A DNA stretch of 64,000 nucleotides from contig WTXI01000004.1 in assembly GCA_022376515.1 (NCBI GenBank), forward strand, positions 1,240,001-1,304,000. The letters run 5' to 3'. Below, piece by piece: positions 1-10,700 of this stretch (positions within the stretch are counted from its first letter, which is position 1; each line of letters begins with the position of its first letter). Source of the stretch: Lactifluus volemus (Eukaryota > Basidiomycota > Agaricomycetes > Russulales > Russulaceae). The notes below the pieces were generated by a model, which worked only from the letters and a program-made list of their open reading frames with translations, ran no database searches and was not told the origin of the DNA. A program made the translations under genes and the position numbers.

Positions 1-1740
1 AATACTGTTTTTTTTTTTGCATACTTTGGAATTTTCAGTTGTTTTCTTCCTTTTGATTTAATGGTTTTTAATCCATGTCAAGACGAAGGTTATGCCAAGG
101 GTTATGCACACACTGGCATGAACTGAACGACTTTCTGCATAGCAAAAAGTGACGTGCAGCCTGGAGTCGCCAGGGCCACAATCGAGACTTAACAAGTATG
201 AGCATTGGAGGTAGTAAAAGCAAGAGCCGAAGCAAAAGGTAGGTCTTGCTCCGGCATAGAATATAGGGAAATTTCAGTTGGGAGCTGATTTGACCCCGGC
301 TTGGGGATCGCGTGAACCCCAGCCCAAGTCGCCCCGCCTGATCGGACCGTTCACACCGCCGCAGGCGGGATGATTATTTTATTTTATTTTTCGTTGCCCC
401 CTTCGTAGCGATTGACCAAATCGATTTGTAACTTGATTGCATCACATGTCAAACCTACACTGACGAATCGACGAAAAATCGATAGTAAAAAAAAGACAAG
501 ATCTCGGGCATACTATATAGAAAGTTAATATTGTACAGAGTGAAATGCTATACACGATTCACGGACTGGCACCTGGGACTGCCAGTGGTCCGAAGCTACC
601 ACGCACTGCTCGTACCCCACAAACTGTACTGTACATGATATATGCATGATAGCTGCAGACTGTTGCCGAGTCGGTTGAATCTCCGCTCTGTCCGAGCCCC
701 AGCGCGTGGCCCGTCAGAGGTGTAGATGGAGCTGAAAAAAAAAGGGGGGGGAAGGACCGAACGCAGCCTGGCGTCCAAGCTGGCGGCCCGCAGGGTTCCA
801 TAACGCCGCTATCGTATTCGAAGCGGATTATATGCGTTATTTTTCTTGGCGGTACCCTTTGAGTTGTGAACAACATCGATCCACCTGGTGCAAGACCCTC
901 ATTGAACTCCTCGACATGGACTCAAGTAGTAATCCGGCAGTCGATTTGTTTCAGTTTAGACGACGGGAGTCATGTTGGATACTGTACCTCAAGTTCGTCT
1001 TTAATTGAGCATAATGATGCTCAGGCTAGAGACTCGCTAGAGCCTTGGTATCCAACAATTGCCGTTCCATGATGACCGATTCCCAGTCTTCTTCATTGAG
1101 TCGCGGGGAGATGTCGTTGCTTATCGGCCTCAAATAGACTCGGACACGCTGCCACTGGCAGTGCACTCGGAAAAGGGTCCGTACAGTATCGGATGGGAAA
1201 TTGGCTTCCTTTGCTTCCCAACTTCGCGGTTCGCACTGGCAGAGGAATATATCCGCACCCAACCCCCCTTTACTCCGCTTTTGACTGTCTAAGTTACTTC
1301 AGCTGGGACTTCACGCACTGCTTTCGCACTAACACCCTCCTCCTGCCTTCGGCTGTCCATCCCCCTCCCTCATTCAACACATCTTTCACACAATAGTTCG
1401 TGTGTCACTTATGTCACCTTGACATCGCGGATGCCGGGTGGGTTTTTTGAATATCATTTTTGGGGGTCCGTTGCACGCTACCGTCCGCGCTCGAGCCCAG
1501 GGCTGCCAGTGATTACTCATACTCGGTTGGTTCTTCGTGCTCACCTCCAACGTCACCACGTCACATTGTGTGGCGTGCGTAGCACATCAAACACCCGAAT
1601 CAACCCCCCTTGGCATTTCGCCTCTGGAACCTCCGAGCCTTGGAGATCAAGGGAGCTTTTCCTCATCCCCACTCAAACAAAATCAATCTAAGCAAAGACA
1701 AATATTGTGACAACATAAAGCATAGATTGTCTATAACAAA
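1..1740. other. no supported gene
   Basis: Only short overlapping open frames without recognisable domains. The stretch has A/T runs, a purine-rich A/G tract near 735-752, and five copies of the octamer CACTGGCA/TGCCAGTG (at 111, 580, 1153, 1234 and 1504). The end (about 1690-1740) resembles 5245-5290. Both lie downstream of a minus-strand secreted-protein gene, so they are probably related 3' flanks. Confidence 0.5.
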
Positions 1741-1914
1741 CGCGGAGCTCAGTACCTGCCTCTCATGCCTCAAAGTCTACAACAAGTTATGATTAGGCTT
1801 TATGAGCTGGGTCATGGGAGTCGGACATTCCAAGTAAGGCGGATACTGGCACTTCTTCTAGAGCCATGCCTGAGCCGACAAGAACAGTAGGATTGAAAGA
1901 GGACTTTACCATCA

Positions 1915-3283
1915 CTAGTTCTCATTGGAATCACTGACAAGACTGAAGTCGTCAAAGTAGCGGGCATTATTTCCGTCCGCAAAAGCTGCATTTTAGTTGA
2001 TTCAACTTGTTCAACGTCATTAATCCAAACCACACGTACATGCATTTACCCCATTGGCAGCGCTGAAGTCGTCCAAGTAGGGGGCGCTACTTCCATCTGC
2101 AACAGCTGCATTTAGTTGGTCCGACTTGTTCACTGCAACGGCATAATCCAAACGACACGTACCCGCATTCACCTCCTTGCAAGCATTGGGAGCAATGAAG
2201 TCGTCAAAGTAGCGGGCGTTATTTCCGTCTGTCATTGCTGCATTTTAGTTGATTCAATTTTTTCAACAGCATAATTCAAACGACACGTACCTGCATTCAC
2301 CTCATTGCAACCATTGGAAAGCTGCAAGTCGTCGAAGTAGGAGGCCTTATTTCCATCTGCAACAGCTGCATTTAGTTGGTCCGACTTGTTCACTGCAACG
2401 GCATAATCCAGACGACACGTACCTGCATTCACCTCCTTGCAACCATTGGCAGCAATGAAGTCGTCAAAGTAGCGGGCATTATTTCCGTCCATCGTTGCTG
2501 CATTTTAGTTGATTCAATTGTTTCAATAGCATAACCCAAATGACACGTACCTGCATTCACCTCATTGCAACCATTGGAAAGATGCAAGTCGTCAAAGTAG
2601 CGGCCATCATTGCCACGGCGCGCAATACCTGCATTTAGTTGGTCCGACTTGTTCACTGCAACAGCATAATCCAGACGACACGTACCTGCATTCATCTCCT
2701 TGCAACCATTGGCAGCAATGAAGTCGTCAAAGTAGCGGGCGTTATTTTCGCCTGTCATTGCTGCATTTTAGTTGATTCAATTGTTTCAATAGCATAACCC
2801 AAACGACACGTACCTGCATTCACCTCATTGCAACCATTGGAAAGATGCAAGTCGTCAAAGTAGCGGCCATCATTGCCACGGCGCGCAATACCTGCATTTA
2901 GTTGGTCCGACTTGTTCACTGCAACAGCATAATCCAGACGACACGTACCTGCATTCATCTCCTTGCAACCATTGGCAGCAATGAAGTCGTCAAAGTAGCG
3001 GGCGTTATTTTCGCCCGTCATTGCTGCATTTTAGTTGATTCAATTGTTTCAATAGCATAACCCAAACGACACGTACCTGCATTCACCTCATTGCAACCAT
3101 TGGAAAGATGCAAGTCGTCAAAGTAGCGGCCGTTATTGCCACGGCGCGCAATACCTGCATTTAGTTGATCCAACTTGTTCAACGGCATTAATCAAAACCA
3201 CACGTACGTTCCAAAACCTCGTTCTGCGGGAGAGCGAGAGCGAGAATCGCAAAAGAGAAAGCAAAGGCAGTCTTCATCAACAT
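1915..3283 (-). CDS. secreted repeat protein built from tandemly duplicated exons
   Basis: Unrecognised family. Hand-spliced exons in coding order: 3283-3208, 3154-3077, 3023-2949, 2891-2814, 2760-2686, 2628-2551, 2497-2423, 2365-2291, 2237-2163, 2105-2040, 1985-1915; all introns are GT-AG and phase 1, and the product is 273 aa. Exon 1 encodes a signal peptide (starts MLMKTAFAFS, hydrophobic core to about residue 18). Exons 2-10 are symmetric (66, 75 or 78 bp), each giving a 22-26 aa repeat with core YFDDF/L and, in eight of them, one Cys in an NGC- or NAC-type motif. The 2040-2105 repeat lost its Cys and the last exon ends at TAG (1915-1917). Exon 1 and intron 1 resemble those of the array peptides at 35-63 kb. 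ATG 3281-3283 was chosen because it precedes the hydrophobic leader; an internal ATG two codons later is possible. Probably extracellular; function unknown. Confidence 0.75.
1986..3154 (-). repeat. tandem exon-intron super-repeat (about 263 bp unit)
   Basis: Alternating exon types (75 bp, and 75 or 78 bp) and intron types (53 bp and 57 bp) make a unit of about 263 bp repeated about four times. Introns of 57 bp: 2892-2948, 2629-2685, 2366-2422, 2106-2162. Introns of 53-54 bp: 3155-3207, 3024-3076, 2761-2813, 2498-2550, 2238-2290, 1986-2039. The two central units are nearly identical, so the expansion is recent. The oldest-looking units lie at the 3' end. Confidence 0.85.
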
Positions 3284-3382
3284 CGTTGTTACTGCAGGAA
3301 GTCACTGGTAAGCTGGATGATGAGGATAAAGTGTTCAAGAAACGATGGCTGATAGTGAGAGATGAAGGAAATAGTGGGTCGA

Positions 3383-3389
3383 ATTTATA
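3383..3389 (-). promoter_or_regulatory. candidate TATA box
   Basis: TATAAAT on the minus strand, about 100 bp upstream of the ATG at 3283. The related gene at 5674 has TATAAAA at about the same distance. Confidence 0.4.
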
Positions 3390-3419
3390 CTGCGACCCAG
3401 AGTCTGTATATGGCGGAGT

Positions 3420-4090
3420 TCAGTAGTCGCGAGGATATTGAGATTACTGGAACAATACATTTGCTGATACTGTCAGTGCCAGTGCTTACCCCATGATATG
3501 TTTAGCGGGCATCATAATAGGCAATCACATCCGCGATGTCTGAAGCTCTGACGCCAAATTTCCCAGAACAAAGATCCATGAATCTTACGAGTGGATTTGA
3601 AAGTAATGTAACCACTACGGTAACTGAAACGAGATCAGACTACTTGATGAGATACCATATCACTGGCAGGTGATAGCAGCTGTCACTGTCGCATCAACGA
3701 GTCACGATGGAATCTGTAAACAGGTGTTCTCGACTTCATCTCGGAGCCGGTACAATTCGGTACCGTGCCAGTGTTCCATGCATTGTCGCCACAACTGGCA
3801 TAGTTTGGCCCGGGCAGTTTGACGTCAGCACACTTCTTCGCGAGCCGATAGTTAAGTTACTAGTTTTGCCAGTGGAGCGGAAAAAAGAAAAGAGATTTTA
3901 TGAAAACCTATGTTGTTTTCAAAATGCCAGTGCTCGCAACTGAGTTATTTGACTTACAGCCTGGTGGCGCAGTGGCATCACGGGTAGCATGGCCTTATTT
4001 TTACATTTTTGACGAATTCTCGCCAAGTCCATGCTCCCAAGACGGGCAAGCGAGGAATAAACAATGTAAAGTGTAGTACTAGGGTTGACC
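3420..4090. other. intergenic, octamer-rich
   Basis: No gene seen. Five copies of CACTGGCA/TGCCAGTG lie within 460 bp (3477, 3661, 3766, 3867, 3925), the densest cluster in the window. Confidence 0.5.
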
Positions 4091-4099
4091 GGTGCTCCG

Positions 4100-4312
4100 C
4101 ACGGGATCCACGGGAACTACCGTGACACCCGGGCCACACGCATCAAAATGAAGCGAAATTCACGCGACTTGGGACAAGACAGTGACAAGACCCACGAGAA
4201 CCACCTTGACACCCGGGCCACACGCATCAAAATGAGGTGAAACTCGCGCGACTTGGGATAAGACCCACGGGAACCACCGTGACACCCGGGCCACACGCAT
4301 CAAAATGAGGCA
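4100..4312. repeat. tandem repeat, about three copies
   Basis: Three imperfect copies of a unit with the core GACACCCGGGCCACACGCAT followed by CAAAATGA, starting near 4108, 4194 and 4267. Spacings are about 86 and 73 bp. The repeat runs up to the 3' end of the VPS10 relic. Confidence 0.8.
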
Positions 4313-5115
4313 ACCTAAATGTCGGAAAAAATGGGATTACCATATCGGCCACGATCTGGCCGTTCGCCATTTTCACAAGACAAATGTAGGATGCGTCTGT
4401 GGGGCGTACGCTCATACCAGTAAATCGCGCCACCCACGGCAAGAGTCAGTGGTAATGTCTGATGGCGCGGTTACTTTCGTGCGCACACAGGTCTTCTCAT
4501 ACGTGAATTTATACTCGCGCCAGTTGAGGCCCTCGTCGGTCGTGAACGAGACGTTGTCCGTTGGTTGTTCGTCGTTTGCCATGAGTCACTGAGCCCCCAG
4601 AGGTGCGCATCCTTGTGAACCTCTTCCCACGTGAAGCCCACATCGCGGCTCAAGAACGTCGCTCTCTACATAAAGTGCGAGTTTCTCGCCCACCTTGCCA
4701 ACGGCTATTATCAAACCCGACGGCAGAGGGACTGCTAAACGTCGCGCGAGGGTCCACTCGTTCGTATATCCGTGGGCGCGAAGCGAGAAGCCTTTCTCAA
4801 TTGTCACCACAGGATCTCTTCGAAAGCGGAGTGAGGCACGTACCGCACTTTGACAGGCATACGGCTGGCCGTGCGAATCATAGTTAGGAAGGATCAACTG
4901 TTTCCAGCTCCCTCCATCGTTGTGCGTGATGCGCGTCTGCAAATTCTTAATGCCCGTGACCGCAGCTACCTCGGGATTAGAGACGACGTTAATGAGCGCG
5001 ATACCATCAAATCCGATCATCTGCTCAAAGTCGACCTCCCCACGCGCATCGCGAGTCGGCTCCTTAGGTCACGACCCACATATATCGGCGGTAACAAAAC
5101 CTGACCGGATCTGAT
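4230..5115 (-). pseudogene. VPS10/sortilin-domain relic
   Basis: Minus-strand frames carry recognisable pieces of a VPS10 (vacuolar sorting receptor) lumenal domain in the right order. They are GIALINVVSNPE and LQTRITHNDGGSWK (about 5010-4900), LIIAVGKVGEKLA (about 4720), then [17 protein letters not shown] in a different frame (about 4650), then a shifted remainder. Family members are type I membrane receptors of well over 1000 aa that cycle between Golgi and endosome; here only about 0.9 kb remains, with frameshifts and no start or transmembrane segment. Read as a dead fragment. The identification rests on family motifs I recognise, not on a search. Confidence 0.75.
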
Positions 5116-5480
5116 CTCAGGCCGGCATGGCGCTGTGCTTTTTTCGCGGTGTACATAGCCTCTCTTGATTCTTCTCTTTGAGGACTCCCTGGCTGCATTG
5201 GGGGGCAAACATAGTCTCCACTCACACTGGATCAATCTCACACGCAAAGCAAAAAGGATAGACACTGTGACAACATAACGCGTAGACTTTGTTTATTATA
5301 AATGCAGAAGGCTGATGCTAGCTTTCCGTCAAGCCCCAAACGTCTGCCATGAGGAACGATTCGGCCATATTACCGTGACGTGAGCGTTGCTTGTTCCAAG
5401 AAAAGTGTACATTGGTACGTCCCCTAGAGAAACCTTCTAAGGGTCAATGATAACAGTACGATCGAACGAGGACAATACCA

Positions 5481-5674
5481 TCAAAGTTCAAGGCCAAGAG
5501 TGCCAAATGGATCACTGGCATTCACTCCGACAGAAGTATTTAAAATGTCACCTATTTTGAACTGATCGATCTTTGTTCTACGCACTGATATAAACAAGAC
5601 GTACCCTGTGGGCTCGGAGCGGCAAGAGCAATGATCGGGAAAGAGAGAGTAAGGATGGCTTTCACAAACTTCAT
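5481..5674 (-). CDS. small secreted protein, two exons
   Basis: Exon 1 is 5674-5605 (70 bp) and exon 2 is 5551-5481. The intron 5604-5552 is 53 bp, GT-AG, phase 1. The product is 46 aa. Exon 1 encodes a signal peptide starting MKFVKAILTLSF and ending near ALAAPSPQ, clearly related to the MMFVKTIVVL leader of the plus-strand array peptides, with the intron at the same position and phase. The mature part is short, has no Cys, and contains VNASDP, whose ALA-SER codons are read through an octamer TGCCAGTG (5513-5520). A TATA box lies about 100 bp upstream. Function unknown. Confidence 0.65.
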
Positions 5675-5774
5675 TGTGGTTCGCAGCAAGTTGAGTTGAA
5701 AGTTTGATAGAAGAGGATAGAACGGTCAAGAGACGAACTATGTTGATGAGAGAGAAAGAGAAAATATGGCCTCC

Positions 5775-5781
5775 TTTTATA
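5775..5781 (-). promoter_or_regulatory. candidate TATA box
   Basis: TATAAAA on the minus strand, about 101 bp upstream of the ATG at 5674. Spacing matches the candidate at 3383-3389 for the related gene. Confidence 0.45.
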
Positions 5782-5789
5782 CCACAAAA

Positions 5790-7769
5790 ACGACCTGAGT
5801 TTGTGCGGCGGAGGTTGGATAGCTCCAAAGATGTCAGGAGCATTTGGAGCACCCCATTTCTCTCGATATGGCACGCGCGATTCTGTGGAATCCGTCAGTT
5901 GCGGAGGATTAGGAGACATAACGTGGACCCGTACTGAGAACATCGAGAATGGAGACGAGAGAACAAAAGCCTGACTGCTTCCATGAGTGAGAAAGCGATA
6001 AAATTGTTTTTGCTAGACCCAAAACATGACGAGATATTGCACTGTACGTAAATGCTGTGGAGCACGTACGACATTCAGGTAGACGAATGAGTATCTGAAC
6101 GATGCATTCCATTAGTTCTCATTAGTTCCGGTGGTCTTTTTCAGTAGCTGGTTGAACACATCATCATTATGACTTACAAGAGTAATAAAATCACCGCGAC
6201 AGGTTCCATTGCGGTACGTCGCGATCACTGGCAGTTTTTGTATCTCCGTGCCCTCTCGGTTACTGAGGATACACCCTTTGCTAGTCGTTGTCCGCCATCG
6301 TGCCATTTGGAAATGACGCCTTGCAAGGATCGCTAGTCATAATTTTAGCAATATTAGTTCGGCTCGTGCCAGTGGCCACTAGCCACTAACTCCTCTTCCA
6401 GCGTCAGTGAACCATTCATGCTCTAACCGAGCATGGTATTAATCTTGCAAGTTACCACTGTACACCGTATCCTCACTGCACGCGTTTGTAGAACCAGAGC
6501 CCAAAACTTTGGCGATTCCAACGTCAACGGAGTATCGGCCTCGGGAACAGCCGGGAAGCGCCTGCCAATCACGCTTTGCGGGGAACCCAGCAGCTGATGC
6601 ATTTTTATATTCAGAAATGATACACAAGCAGGGTGTCTCACTGCCTGATTCAGTATTGCAGCACTTTGGTGATGGGGGTACGAGTGCCGTAGTCATTGCG
6701 ATCGGCGACAGCTGTCCCAAAAAAAAAAACTTCAGGTAAGGAAGGGAATAACTGTCCATGATGGCATCCCGTCCCCGTATGCCGCGGCGTTCAATCAGCA
6801 TCATGCGCTGTCCAGAAGCTGAGAAACGTGCGGGATCGGCGTGCCACAATCCTAACTCGTCCATAACTTCTTTATTGTATTGTTGCTCGTCCGCCCGCTT
6901 TCGAGTCGAGGCGGAATTGGGAAATGGTCATGTCAGCTTATGATTATTAACGGGTGCCTCTCAAGTTGATGTAGAATAGAAGGAAAGAAGGCTGTGCGGA
7001 GCGGAGTGGATGGGGGTGTGAGGTGGGAGAATCGATTTCGTTGTGGCCGTGTTCATAGCGGCCAGTTGTGGTAGCTCGGATTTTAGGTGGTGGCCCTAAC
7101 TTGAGTGGCTGAGAAATGTACCTATTTCCTCGGACAGAAACACGTAGGAATAGAAGTTTAGACTACCGATGTTGCTATAAGTCTGAGGAGGGGCGGTGGC
7201 GGTGGCAAGGGGGGAAGCAGTTAGGTTAGGGTCAAGTAGGGTTACTGGTGGCCTTGGCTTGAGCAGAATTACTGCTGTCAGTATCATCGGTCGTTGGACG
7301 CTGGCCATCATTGTCTCCATTGTCAAAGGAATGGTGGTCACCGAAAGCCGAGGTTTGGTAGGGAGGCACCGCATTTCGTCGGTAGTCCGGAGCCAAAGTC
7401 GGGTTAGGAAGACAAATATTAACCCTTTTCCAGCACATATGTCATGATTGGGACTGTCGCATGGCCAGGCAAGTCGGGAAGAACCACGCGAAGCGGGCCT
7501 TAGGGTTGTTGTAAGTTGGCCATCTCAAAGCTGGCCGTATCGGGCGGAGCAGTATTCACGGGATGCGGGTGATGCAGTTTTTGAGAACGGAATCCCGGCC
7601 CGAGTTTACTTTGGGCCTTTTGTACTTCGGCGTCTAAACGCGCTCTCCTTCAAACAGCCCATCGCCTTTTCTAGCCCTTCAATCATCACTTTCCACACGT
7701 CATTTCTACTCACCCTGTCCTCTGCCATACCTAAAGCCTCAACTCATAGGGCCAAGTAGAACTGTTTGA
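5790..7769. other. no supported gene
   Basis: No recognisable coding region. The longest open frame (minus, 6439-6864, 141 codons) has no domain I recognise and includes a run of Phe from a poly-A/T tract, so I do not call it. Octamers at 6226 and 6367. The last 200 bp before 7770 are pyrimidine-rich, as expected for a fungal promoter or 5' leader. Confidence 0.4.
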
Positions 7770-10700
7770 ATGGACCCCTTCTCTGTCCATCCGCGTCAAC
7801 ATCGCGGTCACGACGTCAATCCCACCATCGGGCGACGTGGGACCTTCAAAAACAAAACGTGGGTCGCTGGAGACCGGAGCAACTCGAGCAGTCCCTTTCA
7901 AGCTGGAAATCTCGGAGCGGACGCGCTTCGGTGGGAACGGGGTGGCTCACGCGGGGCCGGACGTGGTCGCGGTCGAGGAAAGGGTCGTTCTCCGCGTCCT
8001 GAACTCGAGCCATCGCATCACCGAGATGGTGATGTCTCAGAAATGGAGGATGATACTCAAGTAGTAGACGTGGTGGACGACGGCACCGAGATTGGTCCAA
8101 GCGACGAGCCGATACTCGAAACGCTGGAGGAACGCGACCGATTTTACCAAGAGGTGAGTTCCCCATTCCAGCTATTCACGTACGCTCTCGAAGGAAAACC
8201 GGTACCCTTGCGCGCTGCTCTAGCTCGTTAGAGCTCGCGATGCGGAGAAAAAGAGAGCAATTGCCGAAGGGAAAATGGACGACCCATTAGTCCCGAAGCG
8301 TCTCGACGAGGCTATCACTATGGTGGGCACTTGCATGGACATGTGTCCGAGGTTCGAGCGGTATCGGCGTGAGCGAGAGAACAACTTGTTCAATTGGGAA
8401 GTGGTGCGTATCTTGTTTCTCTCGAAGTAGGAGAAAGTCAGGCTGATATTTGCAAGATCCCCGGGACGAAACGTGTAGATCACAAGCGTGCGGTGAAGAT
8501 GTATGAACGTGCGGCGGGAGACAAGACGATACCATCAGACTTGCGACCGCCTCCTGTCCTCAAGGTTCGTTTGTTGAGCTGACGCATCGGCCTTGCTCAT
8601 AGATCGACTTGGATAGCGCACTCTCGACTACCTTTTTCACGAACTCCTTCCAAGGGAAGGTTTTTCACCCACAGCTCACTTTATCCGCGATCGTTCGCGT
8701 GCAGTGAGGAACGACTTTACCATGCAGCATGAAACTGGTGCCTTGGCTATAGAGTGTCATGAACGTTGTGCTCGCTTCCATCTCCTCGCGTTACATTTTG
8801 AACGCGATCGTCAAGGTTTTTCTGTCGCGTTGGAAGAGCAGCAGTTGATGAACAGTGGGTACCTCTCGACCTTTGTTTTGGGTGTGAGGTTCTGACTGTA
8901 AAGCAGCCCTCCAAAGTCTCAAAGAGTTCTATGAAGACCAGCGGAATCGCTACGAGTCGCCGAACGAGCTCGAGATGCGCATATATCACCGTCTCATCCA
9001 TATCCGCGATCAACGCGAACGCCATGATGACATTCCAGAATCCATCCTTTCCCATCCCGTCTTTCTGCTTACCACGAAATTTCGCCAACATGTTCAAGCC
9101 AAGTCGTCACCGATAACTAAAACGTCAACTCTGGTAGTTGACGAGGAAGGGATGCATCAATTTGCCGAGCTTGCGGCACTCTTGAGAGAGCAGGGGAATA
9201 GGGTCATGGTCTATCTCGTTGCTTGCATCCTTGAACGCCACTTTGGGAAGGACACTATCGAAGATATAGAGGCCATTCGTGAGGGCCTTGCTATACCTGA
9301 CATTGTCGATGGGGTGCTTTCTGACGATGGGTATGTTGATGCCGAACAGGAGGAGTACGATGAAGAGGAGGCCTTTCTACAGGAAGATGAGCCGATAGTA
9401 GAACATCCACCTGCTACCTCCGCCTTTATCCCCGCCACCTCCGTCGTTCCACCGGCGGCATCAGCATTCGCAAATCTCAAAACAACGCCAAACGTGTTTG
9501 GAAATCGGATCTTCGGCTCCAATTCAGCTTTTGGTAACTCTTCTTCCGTATTTGGTGGCGCTTCTTCCTCAGCTTTTGGAACTTCAAATACTTCTTTGCT
9601 CGGTGACCCCACCAAGCCGGCCTCCACTTTTTCCCCCTTTGGTCCGTCCGCATCTGCACCGGCCGTATCGGACCCTACCTCGACCTTTGGACCCCCGACT
9701 CTATCGACATTGCCCGCACCTGCGCCAGGCATCGTTGAATCTTCATCTTTCGCTTTCTCCGCTTCCCAGAGTGTCCCGTCTGGCTCCAGCTTTGGAGCTA
9801 GTCCAACACCTTCGGGCCCCGTGCAGCAGAAGCCCCTTGCAAGTGCTCTCAACCCCAAGGCCCCCGCCTTCTCCCCAGGTCTGTCTTTTGGGACATCCGT
9901 GCAGGATGAGAAGAAGCCTACAGAGAAGCCCTTTAGCCCCTCATCGTCATTCTCAACCGTCTCACCATCTTCGACGGTTACACGACCAGTCCTCCCACCT
10001 ATCAAGACCTCCTCACTTCCCTCAAACTCTACGTCTATTCGGCCACCTCCTAATTTGACAACAAGCCAATCTATGCCACCCTTGAATGGGTTCCCGAAGC
10101 AACCGTCTCTCCTCGACAGACTAGAACGCCAGCCAACTCTCGTGGATGGAATATTCAGACCACCTAATCAAGGGACACAACCAAGTGATGGCTCCAGAGC
10201 CTCAGAAGCCCCGGATACCAACGCTTCCCCACAGCATCCACCTCCCGTCAGGATACAGCCCATCTCTCTCCCGGGAACGCCAGTTTCCTACAGTCCTCCT
10301 TCGAGGCAAAAATCGATCAACCTTTTTGGTTGGAACTCCTCCTCACAATCCCTTACCGGCACCGACGAGATCCTGAGTCCGCTGGCGATACCAAAGAATT
10401 CACTGGCTTCTCTCCCGTCTCCCCCAATTTCAGCTCGTCCTTCGATTGCAAGATTCCCTAGCATGGTCGAGTCGCCGATCACAGCCGGACAATCCGGACC
10501 GTCTCCGGAAACAACGGCTACTAGTAGCCCTGACGCACCGTCCTCGCCGAAAGAGACGCTGAGAAGCAGGAAATTGCCTCTCTCCCCACAAGACGTCGAG
10601 ATGGCGTCACCTACCGCGGTGCCGTTACGGAACGGGAAAAGCAAGGGAAAGGGAAAGGCGCCGGCGGTAGATCTCGAAGAGCTTGAGGCACAAGCGTCAG

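Noticed and set aside
2429..3021. Unspliced minus-strand frames of 88-109 codons as separate genes
   Set aside because: They read through introns with strong donor and acceptor sites; splicing gives one continuous frame from a signal peptide.
2040..3154. Regularly spaced short repeats that could suggest a CRISPR-like array
   Set aside because: The repeats are coding exons alternating with GT-AG introns, all phase 1, after a signal-peptide exon, in a eukaryotic genome.
3955..4010. Possible tRNA near TGGCGCAGTGG
   Set aside because: An A-box-like string only; no B box or stems.
6439..6864. 141-codon minus-strand open frame as a gene
   Set aside because: No domain, no signal, crosses a poly-A/T tract; no paralogue in the window.
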